Assembly: GCA_013001975.1 (NCBI GenBank)
Contig: JABDKX010000188.1
Coordinates: forward strand, 1 to 35,907
From: Saprospiraceae bacterium
GTDB lineage: Bacteria; Bacteroidota; Bacteroidia; Chitinophagales; Saprospiraceae
Length of the DNA: 35,907 bases
Direction of reading: 5' to 3'
Below are positions 26,068 through 34,611 of the stretch, one piece after another (the stretch's first letter is position 1; each line of letters begins with the position of its first letter). A program made the translations under genes and the position numbers. The notes under the pieces are model-generated. The model saw only the letters and a list, made by a program, of their open reading frames with translations. It had not been told where the DNA came from and did no database searches.

Positions 26068-27990
26068 ATGAGATTGGTCTCACTTTGTTTTTTATTCTTC
26101 ACCATATTCCAAGTTTCTGCTCAAGAGGCTACGGAATTAAGTACGTTAAATAAAAAATGTCAAAAGAAATATTCTAAAGCTTTAAAACACATTAAGTCTA
26201 AGAATTATGAAAAAGCAACAAAAGATATTCAAGCTGTATTAAAACCTTATCCTCATTTTCATGAAGGAAGAAAAAAACTGGTTTCAATATATTTGAAACT
26301 CAATAAAGATTCACTAGCTCTCCCCCATTTAAAAATTATTGCTGACCAAGAACCAACTCCTGACCCAAAGGTATTTATGACGCTGGTTGATATACTAGAA
26401 AATGAAGGTGATTATTCTAGTGCAATTAGTTACACTGAAAAATTATTATCAACTAAATTTTCTAAAAGCAAAGGAGCCTTAAAAGTCAAACAAAGATTGA
26501 AAGTTCTTCAATTTAGACATCATGCTTATAGCAATCCTGTGCCTTTCAATCCTACCCCATTAAGCGCCAATGTAAATACCATTTATTCAGAAAGCCTGCC
26601 TGCATTAAATGCTGACGGTTCAATAATGGTGTACACCTCATTACAACCAATATCTGAAAATAGCCAAAGAAAGCAAGAAGATCTGTACATGACCCAAATC
26701 AAAAATGATGGCACTTTTACTAAAGGAAAGAGTATTGTTGAACTAAATACTTTTGAAAATGAAGGTGCCCATACTTTTTCGCAGGACGGAAAGATAATCA
26801 TTTTTACCGCATGTAATCGACGAGATAGCTATGGTGGTTGTGATCTTTACATTAGTTTCAATAAAAATGGAAGGTGGAGCGAACCTCAAAATATGGGGCC
26901 TAATATCAATTCAAGATATTCAGAAAAACAACCTTCTTTAAGTGCTGATAAAAAGACACTTTTCTTTACCAGTACACGAAAAGGTGGAAAAGGAAAAGAA
27001 GATATTTGGAAAGTCTTATTGATTGGTAACAAATGGTCAGAACCCGTAAATCTAGGCCCAACTATCAATACTGCTGAAAATGAAGGCAGTCCGTTTATTC
27101 ATCCTGATAATAAAACATTATACTTTCGTTCAGATGGCCATATAGGCTTAGGAGGCTATGATTTATTTATAACAAGAAAAGAAAACGCTGATTGGTCCAC
27201 TCCAAATAATTTAGGATACCCGATAAATTCTACAGGAAATGACGGCGCTATCTTCGTCGACTTACAAGGTCAATATGCTTATTACACTTCAGATAAATTT
27301 AACAACGGTGCGCATTTAGATATTCTAAAATTTAAAATTCCCGAATCGATCAAACCTTTGCCTGTCAGCTATTTAAAAATTAATGTCGCTGATATTGAAA
27401 GTCATTTTCCTTTACAAGCCAATATCGAAATCTTTGATTTGAATGATAATAAATCTTCAAGTAACATCCAATCAGATCAAAATGGATCGGCACTCCTTAT
27501 TTTGCAGCCTGGCAATTTTGCAGTAAACGTGGTAAAGGATGGATATTTCTTTTACTCTGAAAATATAAATATCGATAAACAGTCAAATATAATTGAGCCA
27601 TTTGTTTTCGAAGCTCTCTTGCAACCTATTCGTAAAGAAGTCGAAAAATATAAGCCTATTGTACTAAACAATATATTTTTTGAAACTGGATCATCCGAAC
27701 TATTGGATATTTCTAATAATGCAATCCAAAATCTGGTTTCTTTATTAAACGAACAACCAGAAATAAGTATTCAAATCATTGGACACACAGATAACGTAGG
27801 TGACGAAGAAGATAATTTAATTTTATCAACGAAAAGAGCCGAAGCAGTTTACAACAAATTAATAGAAAATGGCATTTCAAAATCCCGATTATCATTTATA
27901 GGTAAAGGAGAATCTGAACCCATAGCTTCTAACGATACGCCTGAAGGAAAAAAAGCAAACAGACGAACTGCGTTTATTGTGACCCAATAA
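26068..27990 (+). CDS. OmpA-family outer-membrane protein with TPR and PD40 propeller
   Basis: The 640-aa protein has a signal peptide (ends QVSAQ), then a TPR-like helical region (~25-150). A PD40/WD40-like beta-propeller follows (~180-420) with repeated blades such as YSEKQPSLSADKKTLFFTS and NEGSPFIHPDNKTLYF. Next comes a small beta-sandwich (~435-510) resembling carboxypeptidase-regulatory domains. A C-terminal OmpA-like peptidoglycan-binding domain (~530-640) carries IIGHTDNVGDEEDN, LSTKRAEAVYNKL and GKGESEP. This architecture is common in Bacteroidota; some relatives (PorE-like) work in type IX secretion, but I cannot assign that role here. It anchors an envelope assembly to the cell wall. 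Confidence 0.92.
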   Translation: MRLVSLCFLFFTIFQVSAQEATELSTLNKKCQKKYSKALKHIKSKNYEKATKDIQAVLKPYPHFHEGRKKLVSIYLKLNKDSLALPHLKIIADQEPTPDPKVFMTLVDILENEGDYSSAISYTEKLLSTKFSKSKGALKVKQRLKVLQFRHHAYSNPVPFNPTPLSANVNTIYSESLPALNADGSIMVYTSLQPISENSQRKQEDLYMTQIKNDGTFTKGKSIVELNTFENEGAHTFSQDGKIIIFTACNRRDSYGGCDLYISFNKNGRWSEPQNMGPNINSRYSEKQPSLSADKKTLFFTSTRKGGKGKEDIWKVLLIGNKWSEPVNLGPTINTAENEGSPFIHPDNKTLYFRSDGHIGLGGYDLFITRKENADWSTPNNLGYPINSTGNDGAIFVDLQGQYAYYTSDKFNNGAHLDILKFKIPESIKPLPVSYLKINVADIESHFPLQANIEIFDLNDNKSSSNIQSDQNGSALLILQPGNFAVNVVKDGYFFYSENINIDKQSNIIEPFVFEALLQPIRKEVEKYKPIVLNNIFFETGSSELLDISNNAIQNLVSLLNEQPEISIQIIGHTDNVGDEEDNLILSTKRAEAVYNKLIENGISKSRLSFIGKGESEPIASNDTPEGKKANRRTAFIVTQ

Positions 27991-28064
27991 TTAGTTATTA
28001 TAAAAAACACTTTCGAATTTACTTGCTGTCTGGCAATTTGATAATTTTACACTTCATTACAATT

Positions 28065-29471
28065 ATGGCAAGAAAGAAAAAGGTTAAAGAAGATATTACT
28101 CTGACAGGCATTGCCGATAAAGGTCTTGCTGTTGGGCGGGATAGTGAAGGTATTGTTTACTTCGTAGAAGGTGGCGTACCAGGTGATGTTGTTGACGTCT
28201 TGGTAACAAGAAAAAAGAGTGCTTTTAGAAAAGGATTTGTTGTCAATTATAAATCTTATTCTGAGGAAAGAGAAGAACCACTTTGCGAACACTTTGGAAA
28301 TTGTGGTGGTTGTAAATGGCAGAATTTAAAATATGATTCTCAACTAAAATATAAAGAAGAATCAGTACTCAACGCATTTAAAAGAATTGGCCATCTCGAA
28401 ATAGGTGAAAAAAGACCAATTATTGGTTGCGAAAACATTTTCGTTTACAGAAATAAAATGGAATACAGCTTTGCATACAGAAGATGGATTCCAAAGGAAG
28501 AGTTGGAAGATAAGGAAGTCGAAGTTTCATTTGATCAAGCCGTTGGATTTCACAGAGCCGGCGCTTTTGATAAAGTAGTACAAATAGATAAATGTCATTT
28601 ACAAGATGATCTCTCTAATCAAATAAGAAATTCCATTCATAAGTTAGCAACAGAAAATAACTGGACATACTATAATGCCAGATCACACGAAGGATTCTTA
28701 AGAAACTTAAGAGTTCGAAATACAACGCTTGGTGAATGGATGATCGTTATAATATTTGGTGAAAATAATGAAGAAGATATCACTGTTACTTTGAATCACA
28801 TCGATGTGCATTTTCCTGATTTGACATCTGTCTACTATGTCGTCAACACAAAAATGAACGATACTATAAATGATTTGGAATTGACATTACATTCTGGCAA
28901 GCCTACTATAACGGAACAATTAGGACATATCAAATATAATATTGGTCCTAAATCATTTTTTCAAACCAATACCAAGCAAGCTGAACTGTTATATGACCAA
29001 ATCAAAATATTAGCTGATCTTAAAGGTGATGAATTGGTTTACGACTTATATACAGGATTGGGAAGCATCGCCTTATATTTAGCAAACAGCTGTCGGGCAA
29101 TAGTAGGCATCGAAGAAATTAAAGAAGCCATTGATGACGCCAACTTAAATAAATCGCTGAATCAAATTGATAATGCACATTTTGAAGTAGGTGATGTAAA
29201 AGATCAATTTAATAGTGGCTTCGTTAAAAAATATGGTCAAGCCGATTTAATAATTGTAGATCCTCCAAGAGCAGGATTACATGGTGATGTTGTTGAAATG
29301 TTGAATCAAACCAACGCACCCAAAATCATTTATGTAAGCTGTAACCCTGCAACTCAAGCTAGGGATATTGGTTTGATGAGTGAAAAATATGATGTCGATT
29401 TAATACAACCAGTAGATATGTTTCCGCATACACACCACATTGAAAATATTGCTGTACTTACAAAAAAATAA
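28065..29471 (+). CDS. rlmD: 23S rRNA (uracil-C5)-methyltransferase, RlmD type
   Basis: This enzyme methylates C5 of a uridine in 23S rRNA using S-adenosylmethionine. I start it at MARKKK (468 aa) because a TRAM domain begins there. An upstream in-frame ATG at 28023 would add 14 hydrophobic residues foreign to the family. The iron-sulfur cysteines are in CEHFGNCGGCKWQ (Cys74, Cys80, Cys83) plus DKCHLQ. The C-terminal methyltransferase fold has VYDLYTGLGSIALYLA, IIVDPPRAGLHG and the catalytic loop YVSCNPATQARD, with a final FPHTHHIENIAVL. It could equally be another RumA-family member modifying a different uridine. It is 74 nt after the OmpA gene and 1 nt before the next gene. Confidence 0.93.
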   Translation: MARKKKVKEDITLTGIADKGLAVGRDSEGIVYFVEGGVPGDVVDVLVTRKKSAFRKGFVVNYKSYSEEREEPLCEHFGNCGGCKWQNLKYDSQLKYKEESVLNAFKRIGHLEIGEKRPIIGCENIFVYRNKMEYSFAYRRWIPKEELEDKEVEVSFDQAVGFHRAGAFDKVVQIDKCHLQDDLSNQIRNSIHKLATENNWTYYNARSHEGFLRNLRVRNTTLGEWMIVIIFGENNEEDITVTLNHIDVHFPDLTSVYYVVNTKMNDTINDLELTLHSGKPTITEQLGHIKYNIGPKSFFQTNTKQAELLYDQIKILADLKGDELVYDLYTGLGSIALYLANSCRAIVGIEEIKEAIDDANLNKSLNQIDNAHFEVGDVKDQFNSGFVKKYGQADLIIVDPPRAGLHGDVVEMLNQTNAPKIIYVSCNPATQARDIGLMSEKYDVDLIQPVDMFPHTHHIENIAVLTKK

Positions 29472-29472
29472 G

Positions 29473-29835
29473 ATGCACGACGAAATTAAAGATGTAGAAA
29501 AATTAATGTTTATCGAAAAGGAATTAAGGAATTACGAAGCCTTACTTTCGAAAGCTGCAGATAGTATTTTGGAAGAAAACATAAGCAAGTATCCTATCAT
29601 TGTAGCACACAAACAAAAAATTGCATTGGGCGTCCCTTTGATAGATCGTTTGAAAAGCGAAACCAATTGGTCTGTAAATGCTTCAACTTTGGAAGAGTTT
29701 TATTCTAAAAAGCTGATTGTGGAATCTAAGATTGATGAGTTTAGAAAAACCTACAAAGATCCAAAAACACATTTGTGCTTGTTTGTATTATCAGACATAG
29801 GTGCCCAATTTTTATTTATACCTAGAAAGTTGTAA
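29473..29835 (+). CDS. Small hypothetical protein downstream of rlmD
   Basis: I place the start at the ATG at 29473, one base after the rlmD stop, giving 120 aa (MHDEIKDVEKLMF). A start at 29440 inside rlmD is possible but would overlap it by 32 nt. The protein is rich in charged helix-forming residues, has no signal peptide or membrane segment, and ends in a short beta-like stretch (LFVLSDIGAQFLFIPRKL). I do not recognise the family. Tight spacing says it is co-translated with rlmD. Confidence 0.8.
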   Translation: MHDEIKDVEKLMFIEKELRNYEALLSKAADSILEENISKYPIIVAHKQKIALGVPLIDRLKSETNWSVNASTLEEFYSKKLIVESKIDEFRKTYKDPKTHLCLFVLSDIGAQFLFIPRKL

Positions 29836-29838
29836 GAA

Positions 29839-30756
29839 TTAAACTTTGGCGAGTTCCGCCGCTTTTTCGTTGTAAATCATTTCACTGTAAGGAATAACTG
29901 TCTCATATCCTTTGGATGAAAAATATGATTTAACAGATGTTAATCCTGTTTTACTTGCAGCTAAAATAAAATCACCACCCCAAGCTCCCAAAGATTTTAC
30001 ACCACCATTGAAATCTGCAAATCGTGTTTTTTGGATAGATTCCAAACCAACATGTTCACTAACTAATGATTCATGCTTATTAATAAGGTCAATAAACTTT
30101 GTAAGCGAATTACATTTTAGAACAGCTTGTGTGATCGCAGTTAATTCCTTGCTTAAAGTTTTTCTGGCTTTAGCATTTTTTAAATAATGTCTTATACCAT
30201 CTTCTGAAGATTGTTTTTCTTCAAGATTAACAAAGTAAAGATGATCTTTGTAAGGAGGATCAAAATCTATTTCAGTGTAATTGATGGTCTCGTCTTCAAA
30301 TTGATAGGTAATTGGTAAATCTGTACCTGCGACAGCGACATCATATCCAGATCCTTCAGAAACTTGAAAATGCAATAGCAGTGGATTGACATCAGCCCAT
30401 TGCGCAACGAGATAGATTAAGGTTGAACTTGAACCAAGTCCCCAGTGAATAGGGAATTCCAAATAGGTTTTTACATCAAATCCATTCCACTTGGATAAAA
30501 ATTCTGAATTTAGTCTGACTGCTCCTTTCAAAAGCTTTTGAAGAAAGAGTGCTTTTTTATCATCTGTGGTTTTGACTGGAGAAAAATCCATAAGGGAAAT
30601 CTGAGCCTTAAACCACTCATTTCCTTCAAGATCATAACTGAACCAATGTAAATCAGATTTCCTAGTCTGCTTGGTAGTCATTTTCTGACCATAGCATGTT
30701 GGGATTGCCAAGCTTAGGGCGCCATCCAAAACTCCATACTCTGAAGTTAATAGCAA
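29839..30756 (-). CDS. GYDIA-family GHMP kinase, probable mevalonate-pathway kinase
   Basis: The protein has the GHMP kinase fold: an N-terminal strand ending LTSEYGVLDGALSLAIPT, the ATP loop IHWGLGSSSTLIYL, the family tag GSGYDVAVAGTD, and a C-terminal GVKSLGAWGGDFILA. Coordinates use the only orthodox start, a TTG at 30756 (305 aa). But in-frame codons upstream encode ANFYGHGK, the conserved first strand of the fold, and the frame is open back to a TAA at 30801-30799 without ATG, GTG or TTG. An ATC at 30783-30781 would give a natural N-terminus. The gene follows type 2 isomerase and HMG-CoA reductase on the same strand. That suggests it phosphorylates mevalonate or mevalonate phosphate; this is inference from context. 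Confidence 0.85.
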   Translation of the reverse strand: MLLTSEYGVLDGALSLAIPTCYGQKMTTKQTRKSDLHWFSYDLEGNEWFKAQISLMDFSPVKTTDDKKALFLQKLLKGAVRLNSEFLSKWNGFDVKTYLEFPIHWGLGSSSTLIYLVAQWADVNPLLLHFQVSEGSGYDVAVAGTDLPITYQFEDETINYTEIDFDPPYKDHLYFVNLEEKQSSEDGIRHYLKNAKARKTLSKELTAITQAVLKCNSLTKFIDLINKHESLVSEHVGLESIQKTRFADFNGGVKSLGAWGGDFILAASKTGLTSVKSYFSSKGYETVIPYSEMIYNEKAAELAKV

Positions 30757-30850
30757 TTTTCCGTGTCCATAAAAGTTGGCGATAGCTGTGGTATTTTGTT
30801 AGAATTCAGACTAAACTTCGAAAATAGAAAAAGACTATCATATATTGTTA

Positions 30851-30883
30851 ATTTATATATAAAAAAATTGATTATATATAAAT
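30851..30883. repeat. AT-only inverted repeat with 12-bp arms
   Basis: ATTTATATATAA (30851-30862) and TTATATATAAAT (30872-30883) are exact reverse complements around a 9-nt spacer. It lies between the HMG-CoA reductase stop and the GHMP kinase. On the minus strand the loop and second arm start with a T-run, so it may slow or end transcription, or be a regulatory site. Pure A/T composition makes chance more likely. Confidence 0.5.
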
Positions 30884-30939
30884 TATCGTGATGATTATTT
30901 CAAAATCGGGGATTAAATCAACTTTTAGAGCTAAATTCC

Positions 30940-32271
30940 TTAGCCCAATCTTATTTTTTCGAGAAATGATTTGACGGCACTAAATGAAACAATTTCTTCA
31001 GAAAAATGCTCAATAGCGGCAAGTTGTTCGGACTGATTTGCCTTAAGTTGATTCAAAATATTTTGAAGATGCATTTTCATATGCCCTTTTTGAATACCGG
31101 TTGTAATCAAAGATCGTAATGCAGAAAAATTTTGAGCCAGACCCGTGGCTGCAATTATCCGCATGAGTTTATTTGCATCAGGATCATCTAAAAGTTCTAA
31201 AGATCTTTTAGCAATGGGATGTAATGAAGTTAACCCGCCAACTGTGCCGATGGCCAAGGGAAGATCTAACCAGAATTTAAATTGTCCATCTTTAATTTCA
31301 CAATGACTTAAGCTGCTGTACGTTCCATCTTTAGCTGCATAAGTATGACCACATGCTTCTATGGCTCGAAAATCATTCCCTGTTGCGATAACAACTGAGT
31401 CAACACCATTGTAAATGCCTTTGTTATGAGTCGTAGCCCTATAAGGATCTATTTCAGCTATGCGAACAGCTAGTTTGAATTTCTCAGCAAATGATTCGCC
31501 TGTCATGCCATTCGGAAATTCTCCTAATTCACTCACGGGACATTCGACCCACGCACGAACTAAGCACTCAGGTGTGTAGTTAGAAAGAATACTCATGACA
31601 ATTTCTACCTCTTCTTCTTCCTTTGCAAATTGATCGCTCTCTTTAAAGAAATGTGTCAATGATTGTCCAAATTGCTCGAGACATGTATTTATAAAATTCG
31701 CTCCCATGGAATCACAAGTCTCAAATGAGGCCAAAAGTTGATACAGGTGAGGTTCTTGATCTGTCAAATCTATCAACTCAATATCCATGATGCCACCGCC
31801 CCTTTTGACCATACTTTCAGTTAATGGAAAAGCTTCTTCTAGCAACTTCTTTTTAATACTTTCAAAATGGTAGTTTAATTTATAAGTATCTCCCGACCAT
31901 TTGAAATGAACTTGTCCTAATTTTTTAGTTGCTAAAACTTCTGTTTTAAATCCACCCCTTGTCATCCAAAATTTAGCAGCTGAAGATGCCGCGGCGACAA
32001 CAGAGCTTTCCTCAATAACCATAGGTACACAATAAGGGTGACCATCGATCACAAAATTTGGTGCAACGCCAAAAGGCATAGGAAAATTACTGATCGTATT
32101 TTCGCTAAAGTTGTCAAGTATTTTTTGTTGCTCTTCATTAGAATGCCAATAACTCATCAATTCGGACATGACAGTATCAGGCTCTTTGAAGAAAGTCTTT
32201 ACAATCCACTTGATCTTTCCAGTTTTGGAAAGTTTCGAAAATCCCGATATCGTTTTATCCTTCGATTCCAT
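30940..32271 (-). CDS. mvaA: Class II hydroxymethylglutaryl-CoA reductase
   Basis: The enzyme interconverts HMG-CoA and mevalonate; with fni, mvaD and a kinase in this window it must work in the biosynthetic direction. The 443-aa length and motifs fit the soluble bacterial class II type. It has the IEES segment (~87-90), VAAASSAAKFW, a CDSMGANFINTCLE motif, catalytic-type Lys284 in THNKG, Asp300 in ATGND, LPLAIGTVGGL and His397 in KGHMKMH. No N-terminal membrane domain is present. It starts one base after the fni stop, so the two are co-translated. Cofactor preference (NADH or NADPH) cannot be read securely. Confidence 0.95.
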   Translation of the reverse strand: MESKDKTISGFSKLSKTGKIKWIVKTFFKEPDTVMSELMSYWHSNEEQQKILDNFSENTISNFPMPFGVAPNFVIDGHPYCVPMVIEESSVVAAASSAAKFWMTRGGFKTEVLATKKLGQVHFKWSGDTYKLNYHFESIKKKLLEEAFPLTESMVKRGGGIMDIELIDLTDQEPHLYQLLASFETCDSMGANFINTCLEQFGQSLTHFFKESDQFAKEEEEVEIVMSILSNYTPECLVRAWVECPVSELGEFPNGMTGESFAEKFKLAVRIAEIDPYRATTHNKGIYNGVDSVVIATGNDFRAIEACGHTYAAKDGTYSSLSHCEIKDGQFKFWLDLPLAIGTVGGLTSLHPIAKRSLELLDDPDANKLMRIIAATGLAQNFSALRSLITTGIQKGHMKMHLQNILNQLKANQSEQLAAIEHFSEEIVSFSAVKSFLEKIRLG

Positions 32272-32272
32272 T

Positions 32273-33313
32273 TTAATTCTTAATCGTCAAAAAACTGTTA
32301 GCCATTTTTAATCCTTCAATTTGACATTCAACATGATCCAATAGTGATTCATAATCAGTGGCATATTTTAAGAATCCTGACGCCTGGGCATATATTGATT
32401 TCATCTTAGATTTTGAAATAAAATAATAGCCGTCTAAAAAATTCCTGATTCCTCCTGAAAAAATGATTTGCTTACAAGACAAGTCTTCACCTTCATTCAA
32501 ATATAAGTTATTTATAATCTCTAACATTTCTTCGCAAGAATGTCCTAAATTATAAACTTCTTTAAATGCATTATACCTAATTTTATCTGAACGCAACAAT
32601 TCAAGTTTAGAAAAATTTGTCCCGCCAAATCCTGCTAAGTCCAATGCTTTAATTGGCAGCTTCAAAAGTTCTTTGATACTTCTTGGTCCAAACCCTTGAC
32701 CCACTTCTTTGACGACTATCGGATATTCTGCCTTTTGCAATAGCATATTGATCGTTTCAATCGGAGCTATTTTATATCTATCACCTTCTGGTTGCATCCA
32801 CTCTTGTAAAGGATTGATATGAATAATCAAGCCGTCAGCGCTTAACGTCTTTAAAAGATCATCAATGCGATACTCTTCTTTTTCTTGTAACAGTTTTTCT
32901 ATTTGTGCAATACCCAAATTGGCATAAAACGGTTGATTATTTAATTCATCTCTAATATCAAATTCATGAATTCGAGAATCATCAAAAAGCAGTTGTCTGC
33001 AAGAACCCAAACCCATGCCCATTCCAAATTTGCCACAAATTTTAGCCAAGTTCTTATTTATAACTTTCGCCTTTTCAGTACCTCCTGTCATACTGGAAAT
33101 CCAAATTGGGCACTTTAATTCTTTGCCTAAAAAATTAATTGAAAGATCTGTGTCTTGGCCGTGACCAGAAAACATAGGCTCATAATTAAACCGATTATTT
33201 AATTGGTCTTTGGCAACAGCAGATTGAAAAGCCAACTCAATATGATCAGATTTTCTCGATGATGATTTATCATCTGATTCTATATTATATGAACTGGAAT
33301 TATTTTCTTTCAA
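32273..33313 (-). CDS. fni: Type 2 isopentenyl-diphosphate delta-isomerase
   Basis: The FMN- and NAD(P)H-requiring isomerase interconverts IPP and DMAPP in the cytosol. The 346-aa protein shows the TIM-barrel family motifs. KSDHIELAF lies near the start, then ISSMTGGTEKAKVIN, MGMGLGSCRQLL, HINPLQEWMQPEGD with catalytic-type Gln170, VKEVGQGFGP and AGFGGTNFSKLE. It is the first gene of the fni-mvaA pair and probably of a cluster including the GHMP kinase. It is divergent from the TPR gene at 33485 across 171 nt in which I see no perfect promoter element. Confidence 0.95.
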   Translation of the reverse strand: MKENNSSSYNIESDDKSSSRKSDHIELAFQSAVAKDQLNNRFNYEPMFSGHGQDTDLSINFLGKELKCPIWISSMTGGTEKAKVINKNLAKICGKFGMGMGLGSCRQLLFDDSRIHEFDIRDELNNQPFYANLGIAQIEKLLQEKEEYRIDDLLKTLSADGLIIHINPLQEWMQPEGDRYKIAPIETINMLLQKAEYPIVVKEVGQGFGPRSIKELLKLPIKALDLAGFGGTNFSKLELLRSDKIRYNAFKEVYNLGHSCEEMLEIINNLYLNEGEDLSCKQIIFSGGIRNFLDGYYFISKSKMKSIYAQASGFLKYATDYESLLDHVECQIEGLKMANSFLTIKN

Positions 33314-33484
33314 ATTTTAAATTTTATCGGATAAAAATACTAAAACGGTTATAAACCAGCGTTTAAACACCTATTACTTTAATTTGTTGATAAGGATTGT
33401 TAAATAAATGCTATTTCTTTCAATATTAGAATTTAATACCCATTATCTTGTTATTTATTATAAAGGATAAACGAATTTAAACAT

Positions 33485-34606
33485 ATGAAGTCATTATTAT
33501 TTGCTGTTTTACTTAGCTCTCCGTTTTTATTATTTAGCCAATCACCAAATGCTGTCATCAAATACAACGAAGCTGTAGGCCAATCTAAATTAAAAAATTA
33601 TAAAGAAGCTATTTCTCTTTATTCAAAAGCATTAGAAATTGATCCTCTTTATCATGCGCCTTATTTTGGAAGAGGATCTGCAAAAATGGCTCTAAAAGAT
33701 TACAGTGAAGCTATAAGAGATTTTAGCAAATGTATCAAATTGAAAGACACACATGCTAAGGCCAATTATTACAAAGGATATTGTTTGATGAAAACAGACG
33801 AAAATAAAGATGCTTTGTCAAGTTTTACAAAAGCCATTAAATTAGATCCGTCTCTTGAAAAAGCATATTATTATCGTGCATTTATTCAAATGGAACAAAA
33901 AAGATATGAGTTGGCTGTTCTGGATTTCCTTGCTTACAATAAAATCGTAAAGGACAATGAAAAGGCATATTTCAATCTTGGTATTTGTTACCAAAAACAA
34001 AAGCTAAATGATCGAGCAATTGCAGCATATTCAACTGCGATTAATTTGAAAGAGGGATATAGAAAACCAAGACTTGAAAGACTCCGATTAAATTTCAAAG
34101 AGAAAAACTATAACGCAGTTATTGATGATTGCAACTTTTTAATTAATGCCAATAACAAAGACGATGACGCTTACAATTATCGATCAATGAGTCATCTTAA
34201 AAATGGAGACTATGATTTGGCTCAAGCAGATTTTAAAATTCTTGTCTCTTTAGAACCTGACAATATCAGACATTGGACCAATAAAGGAATCAATAGTATC
34301 AAGCAAAAAAATTATAAAGAAGCTGTCACTGATTATTCTAAATTAATTGAATTGGAACCTAAAAAAGTTGCTCATATTAAAAACAGATCTGTATCATACA
34401 TCCAATTAGAAGATTGGGATAATGCGCTTACAGATTTAAATATGCTTATTGAAATGAGTCCTAATAACGGAGATGCATTTTATAACAGATCGAATGTTCA
34501 TTTACAATTAAAAGAAAATGATAAAGCATGTGAAGACATGAGAGAGGCTGGCAAGTTAGGATTCGATCAAGCGTTTAATTATATCGCTGGATTATGTGGT
34601 CAATAA
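33485..34606 (+). CDS. Secreted TPR-repeat protein
   Basis: The 373-aa product has a signal peptide (MKSLLFAVLLSSPFLLFSQ), then about ten consecutive tetratricopeptide repeats filling the chain. Examples are YKEAISLYSKALEIDPLYHA and NKDALSSFTKAIKLDPSLEK. There is no lipobox and no T9SS tail, so a soluble periplasmic location is likely. It is probably a scaffold for envelope proteins; no partner is indicated. It is monocistronic: the gene downstream is convergent, with 5 nt between the stop codons. Confidence 0.9.
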   Translation: MKSLLFAVLLSSPFLLFSQSPNAVIKYNEAVGQSKLKNYKEAISLYSKALEIDPLYHAPYFGRGSAKMALKDYSEAIRDFSKCIKLKDTHAKANYYKGYCLMKTDENKDALSSFTKAIKLDPSLEKAYYYRAFIQMEQKRYELAVLDFLAYNKIVKDNEKAYFNLGICYQKQKLNDRAIAAYSTAINLKEGYRKPRLERLRLNFKEKNYNAVIDDCNFLINANNKDDDAYNYRSMSHLKNGDYDLAQADFKILVSLEPDNIRHWTNKGINSIKQKNYKEAVTDYSKLIELEPKKVAHIKNRSVSYIQLEDWDNALTDLNMLIEMSPNNGDAFYNRSNVHLQLKENDKACEDMREAGKLGFDQAFNYIAGLCGQ

Positions 34607-34611
34607 GAAAA

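Noticed and set aside
28023-28064. Upstream in-frame ATG as the start of rlmD
   Set aside because: It would add 14 hydrophobic residues before MARKKK, where the TRAM domain begins; the internal start fits the family better.
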